A stretch of DNA of 64,000 bases from Halogeometricum sp. S3BR5-2 (lineage in GTDB: Archaea; Halobacteriota; Halobacteria; Halobacteriales; Haloferacaceae), in contig NZ_JAMQOQ010000008.1 in the NCBI RefSeq assembly GCF_031624635.1, forward strand, positions 83,998 through 147,997, given 5' to 3'. This document shows positions 46,378 through 54,614 of this stretch, one piece after another. Positions within the stretch are counted from its first letter, which is position 1. Each line of letters begins with the position of its first letter. Below the pieces are notes generated by a model, which worked only from the letters and a program-made list of their open reading frames with translations, searched no databases and was not told the origin of the DNA. The position numbers and the translations under genes were made by a program.

Positions 46378-46884
46378 TTATTTATCCAGATATTCGATTC
46401 CCCACTCACGGAGTGTCTCGGCGACGAGTTCGGGGTGTTCCTGTGCGACTACCATCGCAGCTTCGCGCGCGTCACCCTTGTACACAGGACCATCAACGAG
46501 GTCTTGCAGGTCGTTCAAGAAGTCCTCTTCACCCTCTTTGACAAAGGGACGAACCTCGAGCAGCAGTTGCTTGGTTCGGTCCGCGTTCACCGACGCACCG
46601 CGCATCTGCCGTTGCACGAGGTACGGAAGGTCATCCAGATCGAAATCGCCCGACTGGGACGGTGTCACCGCCTGTGATTGGGTCTCTTCCTGTGGCATTT
46701 CCTCCGAAGATGGGGGCTTTGTGGTCGGATCGGATTCCGTCGGTGCGTCGGGTTGCGTCTCCGTCTCTGCTGCTCTCTCCTCCCTCTCCGATTCGGATGC
46801 TTCGGTCTCGTCCGTCTCTTCGGGCTCCTCGTCCGACTCCTCGTCGAAATCGAGGCTCCCAGTTCCCTTCTTCAACCCCGCCAT
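46378..46884 (-). CDS. ParA partner protein, putative plasmid partition
   Basis: A 168-residue protein with a strongly acidic, Glu/Ser/Thr-rich N-terminal half (about residues 12-78) and a helical C-terminal part (about 80-168). It follows parA with a one-base overlap (TAATG), the position of a ParB-type partner. No standard ParB domain is seen. I infer that it is the adaptor that binds the centromere-like repeats upstream of parA. Confidence 0.7.
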   Translation of the reverse strand: MAGLKKGTGSLDFDEESDEEPEETDETEASESEREERAAETETQPDAPTESDPTTKPPSSEEMPQEETQSQAVTPSQSGDFDLDDLPYLVQRQMRGASVNADRTKQLLLEVRPFVKEGEEDFLNDLQDLVDGPVYKGDAREAAMVVAQEHPELVAETLREWGIEYLDK

Positions 46885-47795
46885 TAGGACATCACCTCCG
46901 CGTCCTCAATGTTGAGTTCCGGCTCCTGAGGGGGTTCGACGCCGAACTCATCGGTGAGGTAGCTGGCAATATCGAGAATGGTCTCGAGCGTCTCGACTTC
47001 GCGCTCGCGGAGGCGACGGGTTCCCGCCTCCCCGTTGTGCCACGCTTCCTCGACGACTTTGAACGCCGTGCCTTGGGCATCCCACATCTCGTCCATCATA
47101 CTTTGTCGCTCGCCAATCGTCGCGGCGATACCGTATTCATCTTCCATTTCTTCGATGTAGCGGTTGTGTGTGCTGGTTGTACCGGCACCCGAGAGGATGA
47201 CTGCGGCGACGCCGACGTCGATCCCCAGGTTCTCACTCATACTCTCTAAGAGCCCTGCGAGCCCTTCGAGGCTCTTGTTGCCCTTTCCAGCGGGTTTACT
47301 CGGTGATACGAGTGTTCGAGTGGCATAGATGGCGTTATACAGCATAATCTCAGCACGAGCGTTCGGGTCGATGATGACGACGTCGTAGTCGTCCTGGACG
47401 TTGTTCTCCTCCCAGAGGACGTTATAGAGCTGCTCGTACCGGTTGAATTCGTCGCCCATATTCTCCTCGAAGCGTTCACGTTGGAGGAGAAGTTCGGTGA
47501 ATTCCTCGAGCATATCGTGCGCCGGGAGGACGTCGACTCCCTCGTCGGTGCTGCGAATGAGGTCCTCGAAGTCACCGTCGGGTCGTCCGAGGACGTGTCG
47601 GACGAGATTGTCTGCCTCGGGATCGTCACGCCCCTCCTCAACATCGAAGAGGTAGGTGAGATTGGCGGCCTGGTGGTCGAGATCGATGACGAGGACATCG
47701 AATCCCTGTCGAGCGTGAGCCTCGGCGAGGTTCGCTGTCCACGTTGTTTTGTGGATTCCCCCTGATTCCGAGTAGATGGTATAGGTGATGGGCAT
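46884..47795 (-). CDS. parA: ParA-family partition ATPase with atypical Walker A
   Basis: A 303-residue ParA/MinD-type ATPase for plasmid or chromosome segregation. The P-loop reads SGG-I-H-K-T-T (residues 11-18), so the usual glycine before the catalytic lysine is H15 and the signature lysine is absent. Walker A' (VIDLDHQAANLT) and Walker B (VVIIDPNARAE) are recognisable. I start at the ATG at 47795. Inverted arrays of short repeats lie just upstream, typical of a partition site. Confidence 0.88.
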   Translation of the reverse strand: MPITYTIYSESGGIHKTTWTANLAEAHARQGFDVLVIDLDHQAANLTYLFDVEEGRDDPEADNLVRHVLGRPDGDFEDLIRSTDEGVDVLPAHDMLEEFTELLLQRERFEENMGDEFNRYEQLYNVLWEENNVQDDYDVVIIDPNARAEIMLYNAIYATRTLVSPSKPAGKGNKSLEGLAGLLESMSENLGIDVGVAAVILSGAGTTSTHNRYIEEMEDEYGIAATIGERQSMMDEMWDAQGTAFKVVEEAWHNGEAGTRRLREREVETLETILDIASYLTDEFGVEPPQEPELNIEDAEVMS

Positions 47796-47856
47796 GTGTT
47801 CTCCACATCGGTCGTTCGCATAATAAAGGTACGTCAGACATACGGCTAACCCATTC

Positions 47857-47915
47857 ACCTAATTCATCCACATAATTTACTTACCTAATCAATAGATCCA
47901 ATTACCCCACCCAAT
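47857..47915. repeat. array of 7-bp boxes at 13-bp spacing (left arm)
   Basis: Five boxes start at 47857, 47870, 47883, 47896 and 47909: ACCTAAT, ACATAAT, ACCTAAT, ATCCAAT and ACCCAAT. The exact 13-bp period, slightly more than one helical turn, and the position 62 bp upstream of parA suggest a protein-binding array such as a centromere (parS) or iterons. Confidence 0.75.
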
Positions 47916-47966
47916 GTATGTTGATAATGGTTTTAGAGAATCCATCCACCCACCAGGAGGCACTAC

Positions 47967-47992
47967 ATTCAGATTATAAATTCAGATTAGGT
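47967..47992. repeat. tandem ATTCAGATTA pair at 13-bp spacing
   Basis: ATTCAGATTA occurs at 47967-47976 and 47980-47989; the second copy extends into the box ATTAGGT (47986-47992). The spacing is again 13 bp, as in the flanking arrays. Confidence 0.6.
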
Positions 47993-48078
47993 TATCACAT
48001 AATACACCCAAGTAGGACAGTAGGGCGTTAATACAGGACTTTCGTGGAGCCTCCCGAGAACCACCCACCAGATAGAAT

Positions 48079-48111
48079 ATTAGGTGAATTGATTAGGTGC
48101 ATAGATTAGGT
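48079..48111. repeat. array of 7-bp boxes at 13-bp spacing (right arm, inverted)
   Basis: Three exact ATTAGGT boxes start at 48079, 48092 and 48105, the reverse complement of the ACCTAAT boxes in the left arm. The two arms face each other across about 160 bp of AT-rich DNA upstream of parA. Confidence 0.75.
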
Positions 48112-48285
48112 ATATGAATTGAACGGATGGATTTGATGCGTGGGTTAGAATAGCTCTCGCGAGCAACGAAGAGACAGGCGAGAAATAGCGCTTCCTCTAC
48201 CCACTATGAGGAACAGATATCACACAATAGGAAATTGATCAGTAGATCCTCCGTCACCAGAAAGGCAGAAATACCAGAGACGGCT

Positions 48286-48854
48286 CTAATCAGCAGCCTC
48301 TGTCGGTTCTTCCCAAGGAATATCCTGCTTATGGACTACTGCAAGCTTTGAGCTGTCATCGTCTTCGATTACACTGAGTCCCCGCTGAACGAGGGTATGC
48401 ACCTGCCCAGCAGACTCTGGGAACGAAAATTGGTCATCCTCCGCGTCTGCGCGAAGCTCCAGATAGTGAAGATACAACCTGAACCTGGTATCCGCCCCAA
48501 TCGGCCACCACACTGTGCCAATTTGACCATCGATCTGATCGTCCCACTGCTCCACTAGTTCACGAAGATCGTCGACGAGCTCCTCACCCGAGGCACGGAG
48601 GCGAAGAGATGGTTCTCCCTCACGCTCTATATCATCAATGACCTTCCGAAGAAGTGGCTCTGACTCCACGGCAGTCGGGGAGGTTTGATCCGCTTCGAGA
48701 AGCTGTTCTAAGCGCCGAGTTCCTCCCGACGGGCAGCGACAGCATACGCCACGTTGTACTCATCGTCTGGAAAAATTTCGTGCTGCGCTGGCTGCTGCGG
48801 TTGATGCACGGAATCGGTGGTGGATGAACTAAACAAGGTCTCGAAGAGGCCCAT
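48286..48854 (-). pseudogene. frameshifted paralogue of the hypothetical gene at 58741-59307
   Basis: The minus strand starts with MGLFETLFSSST at 48854 and runs in frame to a stop at 48708-48710. The downstream frame (from about 48714 to 48286) continues the same protein: RRLEQLLEADQT ... then a C-terminal part nearly identical to the intact copy (WWPIGADT, YLELRADAEDDQFSFPESAG). One missing base near 48711-48718 explains the break. The C-terminal 127 residues could still be made from an ATG at 48669. Family and function unknown. Confidence 0.8.
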
Positions 48855-49270
48855 ATTGGGCGTCCGAAAGGCATCTATAAGTACTTCGTGCCAACGTTCC
48901 CAGACACCTCGACTCGAATAGTTAGGACGGTTCGTATGAACCCCATCCCGCTATATGTAGAGCGACACCCACCAGTCGAAATCCTGGTTTACGTAATGTG
49001 CATCTAGAAACTAGCCAAGTACTTGATGAGTGGCTAACCGACTAGAAGCCACTCCGACCGAATCGTACCCGCTATTGACGTCTCAACAGAGCTTCTTCAC
49101 TAGGTTGTGTGGCTCTCAATAATGAGGTTCGTTGATATAAACAGCAACTCCCTCTCGCGGCCGTGAGATATCGGTTATCCGGCCGGCGAAAGCTTATGGT
49201 AGCTCTTTTCCTATCAATTGGTGAGAATCGAGTGTCAAATACACTGCTCACATAGAAAAACACCAAGAGC
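48855..49270. other. intergenic region without recognisable gene
   Basis: About 415 bp. Short frames on both strands lack similarity or good codon structure. I see no repeat or RNA gene. Confidence 0.5.
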
Positions 49271-49483
49271 ATGAATAGAACACCTGTCTCCTCCAGCAAC
49301 CTTCGAAGTGTCGGCTACGACTCCGCAACAAATACCCTGGAAATCGAGTTCCACGGTGGCCGGGTGTACCAGTACTTCAACGTCCCGGAATCGGTCTACA
49401 ACGGGTTGATGAACGCCGCATCACACGGCAAATACCATCACCGACGCATCAAGGACAAATTTCCATATGAGCGAATCCGATAA
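49271..49483 (+). CDS. KTSC-domain protein
   Basis: A 70-residue protein matching the KTSC domain: S-S-N-L-R-S-V-G-Y, then L-E-I-E-F-H-G-G-x-V-Y-Q-Y-F-N-V-P and a final H-R-R-I-K-D-K-F-P-Y. The family is small, often found in mobile elements, and proposed to bind nucleic acids. It overlaps the next gene by 17 bp. Confidence 0.88.
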   Translation: MNRTPVSSSNLRSVGYDSATNTLEIEFHGGRVYQYFNVPESVYNGLMNAASHGKYHHRRIKDKFPYERIR

Positions 49484-49922
49484 CACCGACCCATTCGAAT
49501 TTGAGCAGCCGGAATTTGATCCCTCAGAAACCTCATTACGGATCGAAAACGAGGAACTCGCTGATCTTTCAGACCAAGAGTTAGATCGACTTGAACGAGC
49601 AGCGAGTGCGCTAGCGGAATACGAACAGGCCGCCGCCGACCGAGAGCGGGCAATAACTGAACGGGCGAACGCTGTCGCAGCACAGGAGAATGCCCGGGCA
49701 AAACGAGTGTTCCTTGAACGGATCGGCGAAAAGTACCTCCCCTATGCAGGTTTCCTTGTATTTGGATTCATCCCACTGGTCGTCGGTATGACGCAGGTGC
49801 TCCAATTCACGGACATCCGGCTCTGGGTCGGAAGTGGCATTCTCGGATTGGGACTCATCATTGCCCTCGCCCTCCTAGCCCTCGCTGACTGGGATCGGAT
49901 ATCCTCACTGCTTAACCGATAA
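49467..49922 (+). CDS. coiled-coil protein with two transmembrane helices
   Basis: A 151-residue protein. An acidic N-terminus is followed by a coiled coil (about residues 28-85) rich in Ala, Glu and Arg, then two C-terminal membrane helices (about 92-113 and 117-140). It overlaps the KTSC gene by 17 bp, so both are probably one unit. Function unknown. Confidence 0.75.
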   Translation: MSESDNTDPFEFEQPEFDPSETSLRIENEELADLSDQELDRLERAASALAEYEQAAADRERAITERANAVAAQENARAKRVFLERIGEKYLPYAGFLVFGFIPLVVGMTQVLQFTDIRLWVGSGILGLGLIIALALLALADWDRISSLLNR

Positions 49923-50076
49923 ATCTAGTAGAGCAGGTACTCGCGGAGAGTACGATTCTAGGATGTAGGCCCGTATCCAACTACCAGAAAAGTAGTCGGA
50001 CAGATCGTGTTCCTGTCGCTGACTATCCTGTAATCCTGTAGAATTATACCAAGAGCGGGTAAACCTGCGCGGAAGG

Positions 50077-50352
50077 ATGTACGATCTCACTGGCTTCCAA
50101 CGTGATCTGCTCACGGTCACTGCAGGTATCGAGGAACCTCACGGCCTCGCAATCAAAGACGAACTCGAAAAGTACTACGAATCAGAGATCCACCACGGAC
50201 GTCTCTATCCCAACCTCGATACGCTGGTCGAAAAGGGGCTCGTCGAGAAAGGAGAGAAAGATCGCCGGACAAACGTCTATACAGTTACCAAACGCGGTCA
50301 GCGAGAACTCGAAGCTCGACGTGACTGGGAACGCCAGTACGTCGATCTATAA
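50077..50352 (+). CDS. PadR-family transcriptional regulator
   Basis: A 91-residue winged helix of the haloarchaeal PadR type: MYDLTGFQRDLL, G-L-A-I-K-D-E-L-E-x-Y-Y, then GRLYPNLDTLVEKGLVEKG and the wing RRTNVYTVTKRG. It has only the DNA-binding part. The target is unknown. Its end overlaps the convergent zinc-ribbon gene by 6 bp. Confidence 0.9.
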   Translation: MYDLTGFQRDLLTVTAGIEEPHGLAIKDELEKYYESEIHHGRLYPNLDTLVEKGLVEKGEKDRRTNVYTVTKRGQRELEARRDWERQYVDL

Positions 50353-50493
50353 CTCGTACCGAGCGATTTCACTACAGCCGCACTCGGGACAGGATTCCTG
50401 GCCTTCATCTAAACTGGTCCCGCAAGACCGACATTCGAACAGTTCCGTTGTATCAGTCGAGCTCGGTGACAGCCGCTTTAAGACGCGTAACAT
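50347..50493 (-). CDS. zinc-ribbon micro-protein (48 aa)
   Basis: A 48-codon frame, ATG at 50493 to TAG at 50347-50349. The protein has a basic N-terminus (MLRVLKRLSP) and a zinc ribbon C21-x2-C24 ... C35-x2-C38 with an extra C40. The pattern ECRSCGTSL ... SCPECGCSEI is typical of single zinc ribbons. It is likely to be real although very short. It is the second of two adjacent zinc-ribbon genes. Confidence 0.75.
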   Translation of the reverse strand: MLRVLKRLSPSSTDTTELFECRSCGTSLDEGQESCPECGCSEIARYEL

Positions 50494-50499
50494 AGAGAC

Positions 50500-50637
50500 T
50501 CACTGTGGGTCGACGACGTCCCGACACTCGGGACATTCGGCCCAGACACCGCCTGCATACTCTATCAGCGTATGATGAGACAGAATCTCACTACCGCAGT
50601 GCGGGCAGTCACCGAGGTGTGGGGCCTGAGTGCTCAT
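50500..50637 (-). CDS. zinc-ribbon micro-protein (45 aa, DUF7837-like)
   Basis: A 45-codon frame, ATG at 50637 to TGA at 50500-50502. It reads LGDCPHCGSEI ... AECPECRDVV, with C11-x2-C14 and C35-x2-C38, and resembles the haloarchaeal DUF7837 putative zinc-binding family. It lies 6 bp upstream of the other zinc-ribbon gene and is probably co-transcribed with it. Confidence 0.75.
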   Translation of the reverse strand: MSTQAPHLGDCPHCGSEILSHHTLIEYAGGVWAECPECRDVVDPQ

Positions 50638-50685
50638 ATGAATGTGAAGCGTGTGACGGAGGGACGCACTGCCCTCTGCTTCTCT

Positions 50686-50979
50686 CTAAGGGTACGGGCC
50701 CACATATATCTCAGTGAACCAAAGTGAAAGTGGTAGCAGAGATGAGTCTCCTCGACGAGAAGGCCATCTCAGCGAAGGAGGAGTGAAAATCACCAATACG
50801 GCATTTGCCAAGATAGCCCTCACCAGATCGAGGACGACGTATCGTGGCGGCACCTCCTCGCCAAGTCCGACCTCATAGATTGCGTTTATAGATTGGAGCG
50901 CTGTCCGATTAAATTCGAGGAGGATGCCGATCTGCTGTAAGCTCAGTAGTCGATGAAGAGACACATTGGTGTTCCCCAA
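50686..50979 (-). CDS. possible small membrane protein, hypothetical
   Basis: A 97-codon frame starting 6 bp after the end of the SIR2 gene on the same strand. It has an amphipathic N-terminal part (LLEFNRTALQSINAIYEVG) and one hydrophobic helix (VVLDLVRAILANAVLVIF). Codon choice is moderately gene-like. It may be a companion of the SIR2 protein or a chance frame. Confidence 0.4.
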   Translation of the reverse strand: MGNTNVSLHRLLSLQQIGILLEFNRTALQSINAIYEVGLGEEVPPRYVVLDLVRAILANAVLVIFTPPSLRWPSRRGDSSLLPLSLWFTEIYVGPYP

Positions 50980-50985
50980 AGTGGC

Positions 50986-52710
50986 TTAGTATGGATCAAA
51001 GCGCGATTCAAGATTCGAGAGATAGGCGCTTACAGTATCAATATCAGCCGGCAGCAACCCGATCTGTATTGGCCCCCAATCTTCACCTTTCGCTTCGAGT
51101 TCCGCTTCCAAGGAATTCAGCGTTTCTTTGTAGTAGTTTTGCTCGAAGTGAGGAAGCCGTTGATCCTCGTCGACCTCCTTCGAGACGAGGAGAAGTAAGT
51201 CAAGCAGCGCCTCAAACTCCCGTGAACGCTCCTCAAAGCGCGTATCTGACGGGATATATTCGGAGAGAATCGGTCGGACAGCAGATTTCAGACGCGGTCG
51301 CAGATTCCGATTTCCCCAGCCTCCGTCGGGAAATTCGGTCCCAATTTCCCACGGATGAATCTGCCGAAGCGGGGCAACATCACCCCGCAAGTTCTCGAGT
51401 TCAGGTTCACGCAGAACTGCTCGCACGGCATCCCAATTAGCAACTTCCATACCTGTGATGCCCACCGCGTACGAAAGATAAGCAATCGGATATCGCTGTC
51501 TAAGCGCCATCCACGACCCCATACGGGTACGGCTTTCAGGACTTGGCGGTGAGCCTAAGCGCTCGATCATATTTTCTAATGCGAAGCGACCACCGTTCTC
51601 GCCTTTCGGCCCCCAGTAGGCACACGTGGCAGCTGCGGTCGCCAAGACACTCAGTTCCTGTTCATAGCTCTCAAACCGCTGGTATACAGCGTCGCGATCA
51701 ACCTCGTGATCAAGTGAATATCGTTCCTCGGAGAAGATCCGTTGATACACCCGTTCTGTTTCCTCTCGGAAGAGATCGCCGAGAGCAATGTTCTTCTCTG
51801 ATTGGCTCAGATACCGTTTGGTGCGTTCCCGGGCGATTTCGTTAGTTAATGGTCCCTCGCGTTCTGCGCCTTCGAGAGCGCGGACGTTCTCCGTGAGCGT
51901 TGTAAAAAAGGCGGCTGCGCCATCAATAGGGATCTGTATTGCATCCCGGTCATCGATGATCGCACGTGCTTCGTCTTCCAAGCCGCCATAGTTCGCCCAG
52001 TATGTAGGATAGCGGTCACACGCGTTGTCCGTTAGAAGCTCCTGCAGGGCAGTATCATAGCGTGCTGACCACCCACAGACGATGAGCCCGTATTCTGAGA
52101 AAACCTGACTGAGAAGGTTCGCAACACTATCCTCGTACTCGTCAAGCTCGTCAGAGACGTTCTTCAGATTGACATCCTTGTAGTCACCGTTGACTTTGAG
52201 GATGAGCGATTCTTGATGTTGCAGCGGTTCTGCCTCTCGGACGTCCCTGGCGGATGATGTGACCAGCGGAGTGAGCTCCCGATCAATGAAGGAGTGCTCG
52301 AGTAATCGGTCAAAGTTTGTCGTGATGATGATCCCGATATACCCTTCCTCAACTAACCAAGCAATATTCTTGTGAGCCTCGGTAGGGAGTTTTTCACCTT
52401 GTTCACGTTCGAGAGCAGTCGGCTCGAAGTATTTTTCCAGCAGCGATCGTCGCTCTTCCTTTGATTGAGCGACCTGCTCAATGACATTGTCGTATCTCGC
52501 TTCTTCGTCGAATGTATTCTCATACCACTCGGAGGGGGCCGATTCGATCTCTTCGTCGTACTGGTCAGCAATTTTTCGGATGAGGTCCTGGACAATATCC
52601 CATCCAGTAGGGATGCCAGCCTCTGTAGAAGCTCCTGAACCCAGTAATAAGGCGAAGACGCCAGGGTTGTTTTTTACTGAGAAGGAAAGCTTTGTTTCGT
52701 TGTTGACCAT
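50986..52710 (-). CDS. SIR2-family protein, possible antiviral NADase
   Basis: A 574-residue protein with an N-terminal SIR2-like NAD-binding domain: GSGAS at residues 24-28 followed by TEAGIPTGWDIV, T-T-N-F-D at 130-134, and a KVNGDY segment at 172-177 where many relatives have HG. The remaining 300 residues are helical with no recognised domain. Many bacterial SIR2-like proteins deplete NAD during phage infection. The single-gene layout and the divergent unknown partner fit, but do not prove, a defence role. Confidence 0.8.
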   Translation of the reverse strand: MVNNETKLSFSVKNNPGVFALLLGSGASTEAGIPTGWDIVQDLIRKIADQYDEEIESAPSEWYENTFDEEARYDNVIEQVAQSKEERRSLLEKYFEPTALEREQGEKLPTEAHKNIAWLVEEGYIGIIITTNFDRLLEHSFIDRELTPLVTSSARDVREAEPLQHQESLILKVNGDYKDVNLKNVSDELDEYEDSVANLLSQVFSEYGLIVCGWSARYDTALQELLTDNACDRYPTYWANYGGLEDEARAIIDDRDAIQIPIDGAAAFFTTLTENVRALEGAEREGPLTNEIARERTKRYLSQSEKNIALGDLFREETERVYQRIFSEERYSLDHEVDRDAVYQRFESYEQELSVLATAAATCAYWGPKGENGGRFALENMIERLGSPPSPESRTRMGSWMALRQRYPIAYLSYAVGITGMEVANWDAVRAVLREPELENLRGDVAPLRQIHPWEIGTEFPDGGWGNRNLRPRLKSAVRPILSEYIPSDTRFEERSREFEALLDLLLLVSKEVDEDQRLPHFEQNYYKETLNSLEAELEAKGEDWGPIQIGLLPADIDTVSAYLSNLESRFDPY

Positions 52711-52916
52711 GTCAGAGCATCCCAGTGGGAGCCAATAGTTCCATTGTTCGCACTCACGTTGCGACGGGGGCTCTGAGCACCGGCATCAACCCGAGCCCTC
52801 TGTGATTGCACCACTGGTCGATCACAAGTGGGCTCGCAACCGATATTTAAAGAAGTAGCTGGCAGTACTTCCACAGGCCATTTTTATACGATTTCCTACC
52901 CGACATATTGGTACAG
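52711..52916. promoter_or_regulatory. divergent promoter region of the SIR2 gene and the gene at 52917
   Basis: For the plus-strand gene a TATA-like TTTTTATA lies at 52881-52888, about 30 bp before the ATG at 52917, giving a leaderless message. A further AT-rich ATATTTAAAG lies at about 52839-52848. No clear box is seen for the SIR2 gene. Confidence 0.45.
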
Positions 52917-54338
52917 ATGAGCGAAAACGAACCGCTAGCGGACACACATGGGAGCCCCGCATACGCACTAACCGGAGCTGAACGGAGGTATATCCGGTCG
53001 GGAGACCCAGGGGGCGAATCGAAAACGAATATGGAGGCCCGAATCGAGACGAAGATCAACCGCCTCGGATATCGGATCGACCACCTGTTAGCGGACATTT
53101 TCTTACTCCACGCGAACGACTATCTCACAGAGGGGTCGTGGAAGGACGGATGGGTTGGTCTACTCGGATTCGACGAGTACCCCGTCCAACCGTCAACCCG
53201 AAGGAAAAGAGCCCCAGAGCTTACCGATTTTGAAGAGCCCAGCAATGACTCGGAGATCGTAGAAGCGTGTCGGATGGCCTCTGACACTGAGACAGACATC
53301 GGCCGTCCGATGTCGAGTACGAAGGAATTCGGCAGGGATATCGGTGAGCTAGCCCGGAAACTCTCACTTGCTCCGGGTGAGATGGACGAAGACGAAGTGC
53401 TACAAGATATTGCCTACGGCTTTCTTGAAGGGCTCTATTTCGACCACAGACCAGCCGGACTCGGTGATCAATTAATGCAGCAACGGCAAAAGTACATGAA
53501 CGAGATCATTTCAGCCCTTCAAAAACAGCTCGAGCATGAGCTGACATACGATCGTGAATGGGCTGAATGGGAGCGTGAGTGGCGAGTGCAAGGCGATCTG
53601 TGGGATGAACATCGAACGGCGATGATCTCCCGGCTTAGAGAGATCCTCAACGAAGCACCGGAACCGATTGCCCCTCGACGATCGATGTCAGAGTTCCGTT
53701 CTCGGGTGCTCGAAAAGCGAGGCGATACTGACTCGCAGGAAACAGGAGTGAACGAGAGGGGTATCGACTGTCGGGATCTTCTCTTCGTTTTGATCGACAA
53801 CAGCATCGAGTCGGATTATCCAGTCGGATCATCTGGACACTGGGGTGATTTTCAAGCCGAACACGGTCCAGCAGAGCAGTTTGAGCTAGAGGAGTTCATC
53901 CAATATGACCGTGTGGTAACCCTAGTCGAAGAGTGTAGAATTCTAGAACGGAATATTTTGTATCGCCATTGTCGGACAGATGCCGATCGAATCCAGGAGA
54001 AGAAAACTCGCGGACTAGATGCGCTTGACGTATTTTCGGCCATTCACAACAGTAAGGGCGCGATCAGTTCGAAACAGATAGCACGGGATATCGGTTCCGA
54101 AACATCATATCAAGGGCAAGTCACCCAGATCTGTACGGATCTTGCGGGCCGAAAGTGGGAGCAGCGGCCTGTACTAACCGGGAGTAAGGATGGGTGGGAG
54201 CTGACCGCGTATGGTAGGTTATTGGCCGAATGTATGTTTGATGAATCACAGTCTGTCCTCATGCGGACGTTCGGACCAGCGGTTAGTACTGACTTGATTA
54301 TCCAAGCGGCGACCGAAATTGACGAGAACCTCAGCTAA
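52917..54338 (+). CDS. large protein with C-terminal winged helix, divergent from SIR2
   Basis: A 473-residue, largely helical protein. The N-terminal segment LTGAERRYIRSGD ... ARIETKINRL resembles a short module found at the N-terminus of many haloarchaeal regulators. The C-terminal region (about residues 365-440) is a predicted winged helix with KQIARDIGSETSYQGQVTQI. No enzyme motif is visible. It is divergent from the SIR2 gene, so regulation of, or cooperation with, it is possible. I start at the ATG at 52917 rather than the TTG at 52908. Confidence 0.7.
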   Translation: MSENEPLADTHGSPAYALTGAERRYIRSGDPGGESKTNMEARIETKINRLGYRIDHLLADIFLLHANDYLTEGSWKDGWVGLLGFDEYPVQPSTRRKRAPELTDFEEPSNDSEIVEACRMASDTETDIGRPMSSTKEFGRDIGELARKLSLAPGEMDEDEVLQDIAYGFLEGLYFDHRPAGLGDQLMQQRQKYMNEIISALQKQLEHELTYDREWAEWEREWRVQGDLWDEHRTAMISRLREILNEAPEPIAPRRSMSEFRSRVLEKRGDTDSQETGVNERGIDCRDLLFVLIDNSIESDYPVGSSGHWGDFQAEHGPAEQFELEEFIQYDRVVTLVEECRILERNILYRHCRTDADRIQEKKTRGLDALDVFSAIHNSKGAISSKQIARDIGSETSYQGQVTQICTDLAGRKWEQRPVLTGSKDGWELTAYGRLLAECMFDESQSVLMRTFGPAVSTDLIIQAATEIDENLS

Positions 54339-54614
54339 GAGTACGGCTGTAGACCCGGTGGAAAGATATGCTCCCCAATCTCCAGATGGGAGGTAAAGTG
54401 ACTCTGTTGAAATCCTCAGTCGTCGATAGATCGTTGAGGCCGCGTTGAATATAGAGCACGTGTCTCGTTCGTAAAAGCTGACAGTGCAACGAATACGAAA
54501 TTATGGCTAGGACGGCAGTACGGCCTGGCTGCTAGGTCTTCTTTCTTATCGTGTCTGGAATTTAAATGGAAGTATCAAATGATGGGCAGAGTAGGGATCA
54601 TACCCCCGACAGAA
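54339..54614. other. intergenic region between convergent genes
   Basis: About 275 bp. I find no gene. The stretch around 54400-54480 has the look of a mobile-element remnant, but no transposase or terminal repeat can be shown. Confidence 0.4.

Larger units (their letters stand above)
47916..48285. other. AT-rich intergenic region, candidate origin or centromere
   Basis: This stretch between parA and the frameshifted gene has no open frame and is clearly richer in A+T than its surroundings. Apart from the repeats listed separately, it contains several runs of ATAAT/TATA type that would suit duplex opening. No replication initiator gene is recognisable in the window. Confidence 0.5.

Noticed and set aside
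49072..49299. 75-codon minus-strand frame overlapping the KTSC gene start
   Set aside because: Poor codon bias and no family; overlap with a solid gene.
54395..54490. Stretch with the look of an insertion-sequence remnant
   Set aside because: No transposase, terminal inverted repeat or target duplication can be shown.
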